Counted from the first letter of the stretch, positions 51,552-64,000 are shown. The stretch is DNA of 64,000 bases from Geodermatophilus aquaeductus (GCF_900182545.1 NZ_FXTJ01000001.1:434001-498000); one strand, 5' to 3'. Numbers and translations are program-made. Notes: a model not told the origin generated them from the sequence alone.

Positions 51552-54230
51552 GTGGCACCGGATCCCGTCGCCGGGACCGGGATCCAGGACGTCGCACCGG
51601 GCCCCGGCACGGAGGACGTCTTCGCCGGCGGCAGCGAGAACGGGCGCCTGATGGCGGCCTTCGACTGGTCGACGACGCCGATCGGGCCGGTGCAGACCTG
51701 GCCGGCCAGCCTCCGCTACGCCGTCCGCACGGTCCTGGCCTCGCGGTTCCCGATGATCCTGACCTGGGGTCCGGAGTACACGCAGTTCTACAACGACGCC
51801 TACGCCGAGCTCATCGGCGCGAAGCACCCCGGCGCCATCGGCGACGACCTGCGCATCACGCTGGCGGAGGGCTGGGCGGCGCTGCAGCAGCCGGTCGAGC
51901 ACGCCATGGCCACCCGCGAGGCCTCGTGGATCCCGCAGCTGCTCCTGCTGCTGGAGCGCGCCGGCTACCGCGAGGAGACCTACTTCACCGTCTCCCACGC
52001 CCACGCCCCCGCCTTCGGCGACGACGGCGAGGTCGCCGGGATGCACGCGGTCTGCACCGAGGTCACCCGGCAGGTGGTGGCCGAGCGGCGGCAGCGGCTG
52101 CTGCACGAGGTCTCCACCGCCGCCGGGCGCCGCGAGGACGAGCGCGACCTCGCCGCCCAGGTGTGCGCCGCGCTCGCCGCCGACCCGCTCGATGTGCCCT
52201 TCGCCGCCGTGTACCTCACCGGCGAGGACGCCCGGCTGCACCGGGTGGCCACCGTCGGGGTCGACGCCGACGCGCTGCCGGCCACGGCGCGGGGGGCCGC
52301 CGACCTGCGGGGCGTCGACGCCGCCGCGCTGCACGTGCCCGGCGGGCCCTTCGGCGACGAGGTGACCGCGGCCGTGGCGCTGCCGCTGTCCGGCGGCGCC
52401 GGACGCGAGCCGGTCGGGGCGCTGCTGGTCGGCGTCAGCCCCAACCGCGCGCTGGACGAGGAGTACCGGACCTTCCACCAGCTGCTCGCCGCACAGGTCG
52501 CGGGCGCGGTCACCGACGCGCGCGCCTACGCCGCCGAGCGCGCCCGCGCCGAGGCGCTCGCCGAGCTCGACCGGGCCAAGACGACCTTCTTCTCCGACGT
52601 CAGCCACGAGCTGCGCACGCCGCTGACCCTGCTGCTCGCCCCGATCACCGACGCCCTCGCCGAGTCCGGCGGGGAGCTGCCGGCACCGGTCCGCGACCAG
52701 CTCACCCTCGCCCTGCGCAACGGCCAGCGGCTCAGGCGGCTGGTCGACGACCTGCTGGAGTTCGTCAGCATCGAGGCCGGGCGCACCGCGGCGGTGCGGG
52801 TGGCCACCGACCTGGCCGCCACCACCGCCGAGTTGGCCGGCGTGCTGCGGGCCGCCGCCGAGCGGGCCGGGCTGACCCTCGCCGTGGACTGCCCGCCGCT
52901 GCCCCGGCCCGCCGCGGTCGACCCGCGGATGTGGGAGAAGGTCGTCCTCAACCTCGTCGCGAACGCGGTCAAGTACACCTTCGTCGGCGGCATCACCGTC
53001 GCCCTGCGCCCGGACGGCGACGCCGTGGTGCTGCGGGTCTCCGACACCGGCGTGGGCATCCCCGCCGCCGAGCTGCCGGCGCTGTTCGAGCGGTTCCACC
53101 GGGTGACCGACTCCCCCGCGCGCAGCCGCGAGGGCACCGGGCTCGGGCTGGCGATGGTCCGCGAGCTGGTCGGCCTGCACGGCGGCACCGTGGCGGTGGA
53201 GAGCGAGCCCGGCAGCGGCAGCACGTTCACCGTCCGGCTGCCCTTCGGCGAGCCCGACAGCGACGCCGCCCCTCCGCCGTCGCCGGCCGGGGTCCGCGCG
53301 GCCGCCCTCACGCCCTGGGACGACGACCTGGGCTGGCGGGGCCGCGCCGCCGAGCCGCTGGGCACCGTGCTCGTGGTCGACGACAACGCCGACATGCGCG
53401 CCTACCTCACCCGGCTGCTGTCGCCGTCGTGGACGGTGCGGACGGCGCCCGACGGCGAGGAGGCGCTGCGCGACGTCGCGCGGGTGTGCCCCGACGTGGT
53501 GCTGACCGACGTGATGATGCCGGGCCTCGACGGGTTCGGGCTGCTCCGCGCCCTGCGCGACGACCCGGGCACGCGCGCCGTCCCGGTGGTCATGCTCACC
53601 GCGCGGGCCGGTCAGGAGGCCGCCGTCGAGGGCTTCGACGCCGGCGTCGACGACTACCTGCCCAAGCCGTTCGAGTCCGCCGAGCTGCTCGGCCGGCTGC
53701 GTGCGGTGCTCGAGCGCTCGCGGGGACGGCGGGCGCCGGTGCCCCCGCCCGCCCCGTCGGCGGCCGCGCCCACTCTCCCACCGCGGCGACCGCGCGCGAC
53801 CGCGTCCTCCCCGGAGACCATGCCGTTGCCCCTGCCGCCGTCCCGGACGGCCGGCGCCACGACGACGGCCTGGCGGTTCCCCTCCCGCCCGTCGTCGATC
53901 CCGGTGCTGCGCCGACGGCTGCGGGCGCTGCTCCTCGACGCCGGCCTGGACGACGACCGCGTCTACGACCTCGTCCTGGCCGCCTGCGAGGCCGCCACCA
54001 ACGCCGTCGAGCACGCGCAGGACCCCGTCGAGCCCGTCGTCGACGTCCGGGTGACCCTCGACGACGGCGCGGTGGAGATCGCGGTGCGCGACCACGGGCA
54101 GTGGAGGGAGCGGACCTCGAGCATGGACCGCGGCCGCGGCTCGATGCTCATGAGCGCGTTCGCCGACATCACCGCCGTGCCCGGCCCGGCGGGGACCACG
54201 GTGACGATCCGCAGCCCCCGCCCCGCCTGA
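51552..54230 (+). CDS. Hybrid sensor kinase: PAS-GAF-HisKA-HATPase-receiver-RsbW-like
   Basis: An 892-residue soluble protein. Order: PAS (about 30-175, WSTTPIGPVQTWPASLR and FYNDAYAELIG), GAF-like (about 190-330), HisKA with SDVSHELRTP (His352), HATPase with NLVANAVKYTF and DTGVGIP, receiver with VLVVDDNADMRAY and phospho-Asp653 in TDVMMPG, a Pro-rich linker, then a second ATPase fold of the anti-sigma/RsbW type (ACEAATNAVEHAQ, about 770-890). It can thus relay phosphate internally and perhaps act on an anti-sigma antagonist. GTG 51552 has GGAGG 5 bases upstream. No partner gene is adjacent. Confidence 0.9.
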   Translation: MAPDPVAGTGIQDVAPGPGTEDVFAGGSENGRLMAAFDWSTTPIGPVQTWPASLRYAVRTVLASRFPMILTWGPEYTQFYNDAYAELIGAKHPGAIGDDLRITLAEGWAALQQPVEHAMATREASWIPQLLLLLERAGYREETYFTVSHAHAPAFGDDGEVAGMHAVCTEVTRQVVAERRQRLLHEVSTAAGRREDERDLAAQVCAALAADPLDVPFAAVYLTGEDARLHRVATVGVDADALPATARGAADLRGVDAAALHVPGGPFGDEVTAAVALPLSGGAGREPVGALLVGVSPNRALDEEYRTFHQLLAAQVAGAVTDARAYAAERARAEALAELDRAKTTFFSDVSHELRTPLTLLLAPITDALAESGGELPAPVRDQLTLALRNGQRLRRLVDDLLEFVSIEAGRTAAVRVATDLAATTAELAGVLRAAAERAGLTLAVDCPPLPRPAAVDPRMWEKVVLNLVANAVKYTFVGGITVALRPDGDAVVLRVSDTGVGIPAAELPALFERFHRVTDSPARSREGTGLGLAMVRELVGLHGGTVAVESEPGSGSTFTVRLPFGEPDSDAAPPPSPAGVRAAALTPWDDDLGWRGRAAEPLGTVLVVDDNADMRAYLTRLLSPSWTVRTAPDGEEALRDVARVCPDVVLTDVMMPGLDGFGLLRALRDDPGTRAVPVVMLTARAGQEAAVEGFDAGVDDYLPKPFESAELLGRLRAVLERSRGRRAPVPPPAPSAAAPTLPPRRPRATASSPETMPLPLPPSRTAGATTTAWRFPSRPSSIPVLRRRLRALLLDAGLDDDRVYDLVLAACEAATNAVEHAQDPVEPVVDVRVTLDDGAVEIAVRDHGQWRERTSSMDRGRGSMLMSAFADITAVPGPAGTTVTIRSPRPA

Positions 54231-54239
54231 CCCGACCGC

Positions 54240-55390
<1,151 letters not shown>

Positions 55391-55394
<4 letters not shown>

Positions 55395-55798
55395 TCCGTG
55401 ACGGTCGGCGCGGCGCCGAGGAAGGGGCGCACCTCGAGCCACTCGTGGATCGGCCTGCCACCGGCCCCGGGGGCCGCGGACAGCTCGCCGGCCAGCTCCA
55501 GCGCCCGCTGGTGGCTGTCGACGTCGATCACCATCCAGCCGGCGATGAGGTCCTTGGTCTCGGCGAACGGGCCGTCGGTGACCGGCGGGCGCCCCTCGCC
55601 GTCGTAGCGGACCCACGTGCCCTGCGGGGAGAGGGCCTGGCCGTCGACGAACTCGCCGGTGCCCTCGAGCCGGGCGGCGAAGTCCTCCATGTACCGCACG
55701 TGCGCGGTGACCTCCTCCGGCGTCCACTGGTCCATCGGGACGTCGTTGACCGCCGCCGGCGCGCCGCGGTAGTGCTTGAGCAGCAGGTACTTGGCCAT
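55391..55798 (-). CDS. YCII/DGPF-domain protein
   Basis: A 135-residue protein starting MAKYLLLKHYRG, with the family signature VTDGPFAETKDLIAGWMVIDVDS. YCII proteins have a ferredoxin-like fold with a putative His-Asp active site but no known substrate. ATG 55798 has GAGGAG 6 bases upstream. It is upstream of and translationally coupled to the ECF42-like sigma gene, the standard neighbourhood of that group. Confidence 0.92.
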
Positions 55799-55958
55799 GT
55801 CGTTCTCCTCGGTGCGGTACGGCCCTCGTGGCCGTGTGTACTGCAGGGACGCAGCCGCGTGCCGGTTCTCGACATCCCCCGTCGGGGTTTCTCCCGGACC
55901 CGGTCGGCGGACCGGTGGCCCGTCACTTGCTAGGCTGGGAGGCGGCCGCCAGGCCACC

Positions 55959-56029
55959 GCGGGTGTAGTTCAATGGCAGAACATCAGCTTCCCAAGCTGA
56001 CAGTGCGAGTTCGATTCTCGTCACCCGCT
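55959..56029 (+). tRNA. tRNA-Gly (anticodon CCC)
   Basis: A 71-nt cloverleaf: acceptor GCGGGTG/CACCCGC, D-arm with AGTTCAATGGCAGAA, anticodon arm TCAGC-TTCCCAA-GCTGA with anticodon CCC, and T-arm GTTCGATTC. The discriminator is T, as usual for tRNA-Gly. The 3' CCA is not encoded. A TAGGCT element at 55931-55936 may be the -10 of its promoter. Confidence 0.95.
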
Positions 56030-56094
56030 CTCCCTCCTCCGGCCGACCGGCAAGCCGGTCGCCCGACCGCCCCTCCGCGTGGGACGGTCCGCCC

Positions 56095-56628
56095 GTGGTC
56101 GTCGTCGCTCGCCCGCGGGCCGTGGTGCTCGTCGAGGGCGTCAGCGACCGCGAGGCCGTGCTGGCGGCCGCCCGGGCGCAGGGCCGGGACCTGGCCGCCG
56201 ACGGCGTGCGCGTCGTCGCGATGGGTGGCGCGACCGCGATCCGGCGGCACCTCGCGCAGGTGGCGGCCGGCGTCCGCGTGGCCGGCCTCTACGACCTCGG
56301 CGAGGCGGAGTTCTTCCGCCGCGCGCTCGGCGGCCCCGACCCGGCGGCGGCGCACTTCCACGCCTGCGTGGCCGACCTCGAGGACGAGCTGATCCGCGCG
56401 GTCGGGGTGGCCGGCGTCGAGGCGGTGGTCGCCGAGCAGGGCCAGGCGCAGGCCCTGACGACGTTCCGCCGGCAGCCGGCGCAGCGCGACCGCGCCCCCG
56501 AGGCGCAGCTGCACCGGTTCCTGGGCACGACGAGCGGGCGCAAGGCCCGCTACGCGCGCGCCCTGGTCGAGCGGCTCGAGCCGGCGGCGGTCCCCGCTCC
56601 GCTGCGCGCCCTGCTCGCGTGCGTCTGA
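56095..56628 (+). CDS. TOPRIM-domain protein (OLD-type nuclease-like), short
   Basis: A 177-residue protein: RAVVLVEGVSDREAVLAAA has the TOPRIM Glu, and GVRVAGLYDLGEAEFFRRALGG has the acidic second motif. TOPRIM folds of this kind occur at the C-terminus of OLD-family nucleases and as free-standing proteins annotated as ATP-dependent endonuclease-like; no ATPase domain is present here. GTG 56095 gives a compact domain. It lies just after a tRNA gene. The function is unknown; DNA or RNA cleavage is inferred from fold. Confidence 0.7.
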   Translation: MVVVARPRAVVLVEGVSDREAVLAAARAQGRDLAADGVRVVAMGGATAIRRHLAQVAAGVRVAGLYDLGEAEFFRRALGGPDPAAAHFHACVADLEDELIRAVGVAGVEAVVAEQGQAQALTTFRRQPAQRDRAPEAQLHRFLGTTSGRKARYARALVERLEPAAVPAPLRALLACV

Positions 56629-59727
<3,099 letters not shown>

Positions 59728-59735
59728 GCCGGAGC

Positions 59736-60377
59736 TCAGGAGGGCCGTCGGCCGCGCAGCTCGGTGGCCAGGATCGCGGCCTGGGTGCGCCGCTCGAGAC
59801 CCAGCTTGGCCAGCAGGTGGCTGGTGTAGTTCTTCACCGTCTTCTCGGCCAGCCCCATGCGCTCGCCGATCTGCCGGTTGGTCAGCCCCTCGCCGATGAG
59901 CATGAGGACGCTCCGCTCCTGCTCGGTGAGCGAGGCGAGCCGCCGGTCGTCGTTGCCGTTCGGCCCCGGCCGCCGTCCGGACCAGCCGGGCAGCGTCCCG
60001 CCGTCCGCCACGGTCCGCACCGCCGAGACCAGGTCCGCGCCGCGCACCTGCTTGACCAGGTAGCCGGCCGCGCCCGCCGCCGCGGCCGCCGCGATCGCGG
60101 CCTCGTCGGCGTAGCTGGACAGCACCAGGCAGCGCACCCCCGGCAGCCGCTCGGCCAGCCGGCGGACGACCTCCGCGCCGTCCCCGTCGGGCAGCCGCAT
60201 GTCCACCACGACGACGTCGGGCCGCACCGCAGGGCCGCGCGCGAGGGCCTCGGCGAGGCTCCCGGCCTCACCGACCACCACCAGCCCGGGGTCGTCCTCG
60301 AGGACCTCGGCCACGCCACGGCGCACCACCTCGTGGTCGTCGACCAGGAACACCCGGACGACTCCAGCGGTGGCCAT
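59736..60377 (-). CDS. NarL/DevR-family response regulator
   Basis: A 213-residue regulator: receiver with VRVFLVDDHEVVRRGVAEVL, phospho-Asp in VVVVDMRLPDGDG and Lys in YLVKQVRG, then a LuxR-type helix-turn-helix, SLTEQERSVLMLIGEGLTNRQIGERMGLAEKTVKNYTSHLLAKLG. This C-terminal sequence is close to mycobacterial DevR/DosR. ATG 60377 has AGGGGG upstream. It converges with the DevS-like kinase gene, so the pair is not an operon here. Confidence 0.92.
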   Translation of the reverse strand: MATAGVVRVFLVDDHEVVRRGVAEVLEDDPGLVVVGEAGSLAEALARGPAVRPDVVVVDMRLPDGDGAEVVRRLAERLPGVRCLVLSSYADEAAIAAAAAAGAAGYLVKQVRGADLVSAVRTVADGGTLPGWSGRRPGPNGNDDRRLASLTEQERSVLMLIGEGLTNRQIGERMGLAEKTVKNYTSHLLAKLGLERRTQAAILATELRGRRPS

Positions 60378-60444
60378 CGCGAGCCCCCTCTCCGACCGTG
60401 ATCGCGATCACAGACGGTAGTGCCCAGGGGGGCGTATGACCAGG

Positions 60445-61473
60445 TCAGGCAGGAAGCAGTAGCGCTGCGTACAGGGTCAACCCCGGACCGAAGGCCATGG
60501 CCACCACCGGGCCGTCGACGTCGGCGAGCTCCTGCAGCACGAGCAGCACCGTGGCCGACGAGCAGTTGCCGTGCTCGGCGAGCACCCGCCGCGAGGCCGC
60601 GATCTGCTCCTCCGCCAGGCCCAGCTCGTCGCGGACGACGTCGAGGATGCGCGGCCCGCCGGGGTGCACCGCCCAGCCCGCGACGTCCTCGACCCGCAGG
60701 TCGGCGCCGTCGAGCAGCTCGGCGACGACGTCGCCCACGTGCCGGGACAGGACGTCGGGCACGCGGGGCGACAGGCCCATGCGGAAGCCCAGGTCGGTGA
60801 CGTCCCAGGTCATGTGGTCCGACGTCGACGCGTCGGTGCGCGCCACCACGCCCGCCAGCCGCCGTCCCCGGCCCGCGCCGGGCTCCACGACGACGGCCGC
60901 CGCGGCGTCGGAGAACAGCGCGTGGGCGACCACCTGGTCCAGGTCCCGCACCGCCGGCTGCACGTGCAGGCTGGTCAGCTCGCAGCACAGCAGCACCGCC
61001 GGGCGCGAGCGGGCGGTGACGAAGTCGCCGACGGCGGCCAGCCCGGGGAGCGCCGCGTAGCAGCCCATGTGCCCGACCAGCAGCCGCTGCAGGCCCGGCG
61101 GCATGCCCAGGTCGCTGGCCAGCCGGATGTCCAGGCCGGGTGTGGCGTACCCGGTGCAGGTGGCGACGGCGAACAGGCCGACGTCGCCCGGCGCGAGGCC
61201 CGCGGCGTCCAGCGCCCCGGCGACCGCCTGCTTGCCCAGCGGCAGCGCCTCCTGGACGTAGCGGGCCATGCGGGCGCCGGTGCCCCACTGGCTCAGGTCC
61301 TCGTCGACCGGGTTGGCCACCGCGTGCCGCGTGCGCACGCCGGCGCCGGCCCAGATGCGGCGGGCGGCACGGACGCCCTCGTAGTGGCGGGCGAAGAAGC
61401 CCTCCCACGCGGCGTCCTGGTCGAGGGTCGCCGGCAGGGCGGCGCCGGCGCCGGTCAGCACGGCCGCGCTCAT
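60445..61473 (-). CDS. Type III polyketide synthase
   Basis: A 342-residue chalcone-synthase-fold enzyme with the full Cys-His-Asn triad: Cys138 (VGHMGCYAALPG), His270 (AVHPGGP) and Asn303 (HGNCSSAT). The chain length and ATCTGYATPGLD block match bacterial alkylresorcinol/alkylpyrone synthases. Product cannot be predicted. It follows a methyltransferase gene by 43 bases on the same strand, a known pairing for methylated phenolic lipids. Confidence 0.93.
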   Translation of the reverse strand: MSAAVLTGAGAALPATLDQDAAWEGFFARHYEGVRAARRIWAGAGVRTRHAVANPVDEDLSQWGTGARMARYVQEALPLGKQAVAGALDAAGLAPGDVGLFAVATCTGYATPGLDIRLASDLGMPPGLQRLLVGHMGCYAALPGLAAVGDFVTARSRPAVLLCCELTSLHVQPAVRDLDQVVAHALFSDAAAAVVVEPGAGRGRRLAGVVARTDASTSDHMTWDVTDLGFRMGLSPRVPDVLSRHVGDVVAELLDGADLRVEDVAGWAVHPGGPRILDVVRDELGLAEEQIAASRRVLAEHGNCSSATVLLVLQELADVDGPVVAMAFGPGLTLYAALLLPA

Positions 61474-61516
61474 CCTCGGGGTCCCCGGGTGTTCGCGCTG
61501 CTCACGAGCGGGGTCA

Positions 61517-62299
61517 TCACCCGACCGTAGTTGCGGAGCCGGTCGTGCGCTCCTGCAGGAGCCCGGTGTCCCGCGACGGTGGCGCAGCGTCCTCCCGCTT
61601 GCGTCCGTAGCCGGCGAAGAGGACCGCCGTCGTGGGCAGCTCGCGCATCCGGACGACGTCGCGCCGCCCGCGCAGCCACGCGACGACGTCGCGGACCGAC
61701 GGGCGCAGGCCCACCAGCCGCAGGTCCAGGCCCAGCCGGTCGGCGGCGGCGAGCAGCCGGCGGCGGTCGACGAACAGCGCGGGGTCGTGCAGGCCCGGCG
61801 GCGGCCCGCCCGGCAGCCGCTCGGCGATCCGGATGGCGATCACCTCGGCCAACCGGGTGGCGGCGATGGCGTCGACGACGACCGTCCCGCCGGGCCGCAG
61901 CAGCCGGGCGGCCTCGGCGAGCACCGCGACGTCGTCCTCGACGTGCTCGAGGACCTCGCCGGCCACGACGACGTCGGCACACCCGTCCCGCAGCGGAACG
62001 GCCGTCACCGAGCCGCGCACCGCGACGACGCCGTGCCGTGCGGCGATCGCCAGGGCAGGGGCGTTGAGGTCGACGCCGACGTGCCGGTAGCCCAGGCGCG
62101 CGACGTGCGGCGCCATGAGCCCGCCGCCGCAGGCGAGGTCGACCAGCAGCGCGCCGGGGTGCGGGGCGGGCGGGATGTGCCCGGCGCGCGAGGCGGCGAG
62201 CCAGTGCAGCATCGCGAACCCGCCCGAGGCCTCCCACCACTGGTCGGCCAGGCCGTCGTACTGGGCGGGGTCGTTGCGGCGCGGGTCGTCGAGGCGCAC
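61517..62299 (-). CDS. UbiG-like SAM-dependent methyltransferase
   Basis: A 260-residue class I methyltransferase: VDLACGGGLMAPHVARLGYRHVGVDLN is motif I plus the ribose acid, with GEVLEHVEDD (motif post-I/II) and LRPGGTVVVDAI (motif III). The start WWEASGGFAMLHWLAASR resembles UbiG-type quinone or phenol O-methyltransferases. GTG 62299 fits the DUF3140 gene ending 11 bases upstream. Linked to the PKS, it probably methylates the polyketide product; this is inference. Confidence 0.87.
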   Translation of the reverse strand: MRLDDPRRNDPAQYDGLADQWWEASGGFAMLHWLAASRAGHIPPAPHPGALLVDLACGGGLMAPHVARLGYRHVGVDLNAPALAIAARHGVVAVRGSVTAVPLRDGCADVVVAGEVLEHVEDDVAVLAEAARLLRPGGTVVVDAIAATRLAEVIAIRIAERLPGGPPPGLHDPALFVDRRRLLAAADRLGLDLRLVGLRPSVRDVVAWLRGRRDVVRMRELPTTAVLFAGYGRKREDAAPPSRDTGLLQERTTGSATTVG

Positions 62300-62310
62300 G
62301 GGGCGCGACG

Positions 62311-62655
62311 CTACTTCTTCTTGAGCGGGTCGTGGCCCCAGTTCATGAGGGAGTAGCGCCACTTGGAGGTCTCGACGTCCTCCTTGGCCGGCTCCTGCGC
62401 CAGGTGCCGCTGGACGTAGCCGTGGACCTTCCTCATGTGGGCGTAGTCGTCGTCGACGAGGTCGCCCTTCTTCTTGTGCAGGAGCTCGACGATCCGCCGT
62501 CCCGACTCGTGACCGGTGGACTCGCCGGAGTCGCCGCTCTTCTGCCCCACCGACTGCGACTCGTCGGTTTTCAGCCACTTCTCCAGCTCCGAGGCGCTCA
62601 TGTTCACCGCCTCGCCGAAGTCCTTCCTGACGGTGTCCCGGTCGTCGTCGGCCAC
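62311..62655 (-). CDS. DUF3140 family protein
   Basis: A 114-residue soluble, highly charged protein: FGEAVNMSASELEKWL and SGRRIVELLHKKKGDLVDDDYAHMRKVHGYVQRHLAQ, ending WGHDPLKKK. It matches DUF3140, found in actinobacteria; a DNA-binding or stress role has been suggested for the family but none is proven. GTG 62655 has GGAGGGG just upstream. It may be cotranscribed with the methyltransferase and PKS. Confidence 0.8.
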   Translation of the reverse strand: MADDDRDTVRKDFGEAVNMSASELEKWLKTDESQSVGQKSGDSGESTGHESGRRIVELLHKKKGDLVDDDYAHMRKVHGYVQRHLAQEPAKEDVETSKWRYSLMNWGHDPLKKK

Positions 62656-62749
62656 GGCCCCTCCTCGGTCGGTCCTCCGGGGGCGGTACCGCGCCGCCGA
62701 CCGCGGGAAACGGGTGTCGCGCCGGCACCCCGGCGGGTACGCCCCATCC

Positions 62750-63325
62750 GTGGACAGGGCGAGCGCGCGGACGGGGCGACGGACCGGCCGTCCGGACCTC
62801 TCCGCCGCCCACCGCACTGCCCGGGCCCGCGGCGAGACCCTGGACCAGGTGCTCGACCGCAACCTCGCCGAGCTCCTGCAGGAGCTCCGGGTGGCCATCA
62901 CCGGCGTGCAGGTGCTCTTCGCCTTCCTGCTCGGGCTGGCCTTCACCCAGCGCTTCGCCGAGCTCGACGACCTCCAGCTCACCGTCTACACGGTGACGCT
63001 GCTGGCCACGGCACTGGCGACGGTGGTGCTCATCGCGCCGGTCTCCTTCCACCGCCTGGTCTTCCGGCGACGGCGCAAGGCGGTGCTCATCGCGGTCGCC
63101 GACCGGCTGCTGCTGGTCGGCCTGGCGCTGCTCGTGCTGGCGATCAGCACCGGCGTGCTGCTCATCCTCGACGTCGTCCTGGGGCGCACGGCCGGCGTCG
63201 TCGGCGGCGCGCTCGTGCTGCTGATCGGCGTGCTGACCTGGTACGGGCTGCCCCTGTGGGTGCGGTGGGACGACTCGGGCGTGCAGCCCGACCCGGACGA
63301 CGACGAGGGGCGGCCCGCAGACTGA
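62750..63325 (+). CDS. DUF6328 family membrane protein
   Basis: A 191-residue protein with a basic N-terminus, a helix RVAITGVQVLFAFLLGLAFTQRF and three further hydrophobic segments (TVTLLATALATVVLIAPV, LLLVGLALLVLAISTGVLLIL, VVGGALVLLIGVLTWYGL), ending in an acidic tail. This matches DUF6328 in size and layout; function unknown. GTG 62750 is chosen because it is in frame and near the first conserved charged segment. Confidence 0.75.
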   Translation: MDRASARTGRRTGRPDLSAAHRTARARGETLDQVLDRNLAELLQELRVAITGVQVLFAFLLGLAFTQRFAELDDLQLTVYTVTLLATALATVVLIAPVSFHRLVFRRRRKAVLIAVADRLLLVGLALLVLAISTGVLLILDVVLGRTAGVVGGALVLLIGVLTWYGLPLWVRWDDSGVQPDPDDDEGRPAD

Positions 63326-63361
63326 GCGCCGTCGTCGCCGCGCTCCTTCGGAGGTCCGCCC

Positions 63362-64000
63362 GTGTCCGTCACCGTCGTCGGCAGCCTGAACGAGGACGTG
63401 CTGGTCGCCGTCGGGCGGCTGCCCGGCCGCGGCGAGACCGTCGTCGGCCGGGAGGCGGTGCTCGCCCCGGGCGGCAAGGGCGCCAACCAGGCCGCGGCCG
63501 CGGGACGGCTGGCCGGGTCGGCGGTCGCGATGGTGGGCCGGGTGGGCGACGACCCGGCCGGGGAGCGGCAGCGGGCGGCACTGGCCGACGCCGGGGTGGA
63601 CACCGCGCTGGTCCTGGCCACGCCCGGGCACCCGACCGGCTCGGCGACCATCCCCGTGGAGGACGGCAGCGGGGAGAACCTCATCGTCGTCGTGCCGGGC
63701 GCCAACGCCGCGCTCACGCGTGCCGACGTCGACGTCGCGGCCGTGCAGCGCGCCGCGGTGGTGCTGCTGCAGCTCGAGGTGCCGCTGGCCACCGTGCAGG
63801 CGGCGGCCGACGCGGCGTCGGGGACCGTCGTCCTGACCCCGGCGCCGCCGCAGCCGCTGCCGCCGGAGCTGCTGCAGCGGGTGGCGGTGCTGGTGCCCAA
63901 CGAGCACGAGCTCGTGCAGCTGGCCGGCGCCGACCCGGCACCCCGGACCCCGGCGGAGCTGGCCGCCCTGGCCCGGACGCTCGGCGCCGCGGCCACCGTC
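63362..64000 (+). CDS. rbsK: Ribokinase (PfkB family), 5' part, truncated by window edge
   Basis: The first 213 codons are present. VSVTVVGSLNEDVLVAVGRLPGRGETV and LAPGGKGANQAAAAGRLAGS are the ribokinase substrate-site signatures, and VPNEHELVQLAGAD is the NxxE region before the missing C-terminal ATP site. It phosphorylates ribose or a related sugar. GTG 63362 has GGAGGT 6 bases upstream. The 3' end lies beyond the window, so completeness cannot be judged. Confidence 0.9.
   Translation, partial: MSVTVVGSLNEDVLVAVGRLPGRGETVVGREAVLAPGGKGANQAAAAGRLAGSAVAMVGRVGDDPAGERQRAALADAGVDTALVLATPGHPTGSATIPVEDGSGENLIVVVPGANAALTRADVDVAAVQRAAVVLLQLEVPLATVQAAADAASGTVVLTPAPPQPLPPELLQRVAVLVPNEHELVQLAGADPAPRTPAELAALARTLGAAATV

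Noticed and set aside
50316-54095. A 1259-codon minus-strand frame opposite the chemoreceptor and hybrid kinase
   Set aside because: Low-complexity shadow sequence; the sense strand carries all kinase and MCP motifs.
56095-56628. An OLD/Gabija-type defence system
   Set aside because: Only a short TOPRIM domain is present, without ATPase domain or UvrD-like partner.

Overview
This window is chromosomal DNA from a very GC-rich actinobacterium. GTG starts are frequent, stop/start overlaps (ATGA, GTGA) are common, and the heat-shock genes carry HspR/HAIR-type operators. The mix of an actinobacterial PurSQL system, OsmC with an OhrR-like regulator, a DevR/DevS-like pair, an ECF42-type sigma factor and many interspersed palindromes suggests Geodermatophilaceae (Blastococcus, Geodermatophilus or Modestobacter), but that assignment is inference. 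Most of the window is ordinary core chromosome with small accessory insertions. || Layout. 1-11839 is a purine cluster (purL-purQ-purS, purC-purB, purD, with purA further on at 17660) interleaved with a sterol-carrier-family gene, an AI-2E permease, rsgA and a phosphodiesterase. A DUF559 nuclease-like gene with palindromic flanks sits between purS and purC. 11840-17642 is a variable block of somewhat lower GC: M23 peptidase, secreted alpha/beta hydrolase, lone receiver protein and an IS110/IS1111-type insertion sequence. It is bounded by an exact 21-bp inverted repeat touching the stop codons of the flanking genes. 17660-28484 holds purA, an orphan sugar-type ABC transporter, fba, a glycolate-oxidase-like gene, pyrE, a fasciclin lipoprotein and a membrane molybdoenzyme. 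28558-39836 is stress biology: clpB, an OhrR-like regulator with OsmC, a MarR-controlled drug exporter, and the dnaK-grpE-dnaJ-hspR-marR operon. 39905-41156 is a second DUF559 gene (AbiEi-like N-terminus), again between palindromes but of a different sequence family. 41395-49821 has a large membrane Fe-S oxidoreductase, a CynX-type MFS protein, a dCTP deaminase gene split by a probable class 3 intein, and a secreted subtilase with a long Gly/Thr-rich linker. 49891-60377 is signalling: a PAS plus soluble chemoreceptor pair, a hybrid histidine kinase ending in an RsbW-like domain, an ECF sigma factor with its YCII partner, tRNA-Gly(CCC), a universal stress protein and a DevS-like kinase facing a DevR-like regulator. 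The window ends with a type III polyketide synthase/methyltransferase operon, a DUF6328 membrane protein and the 5' part of a ribokinase gene. || How the genes work together. The pur genes cover FGAM synthesis, PurD, PurC, PurB and PurA. HspR, with HAIR operators upstream of dnaK and clpB, ties the two chaperone loci into one regulon; clpB also shows a SigR/SigH-like promoter. || The most unusual signals are: two DUF559 genes each bracketed by its own palindrome family; a nested-hairpin repeat seen three times, with compensatory changes, once inside the pyrE coding start; the dcd intein with the Ala1/Trp/Cys/Thr signature of class 3; and the IS110-type element with a long downstream non-coding region.
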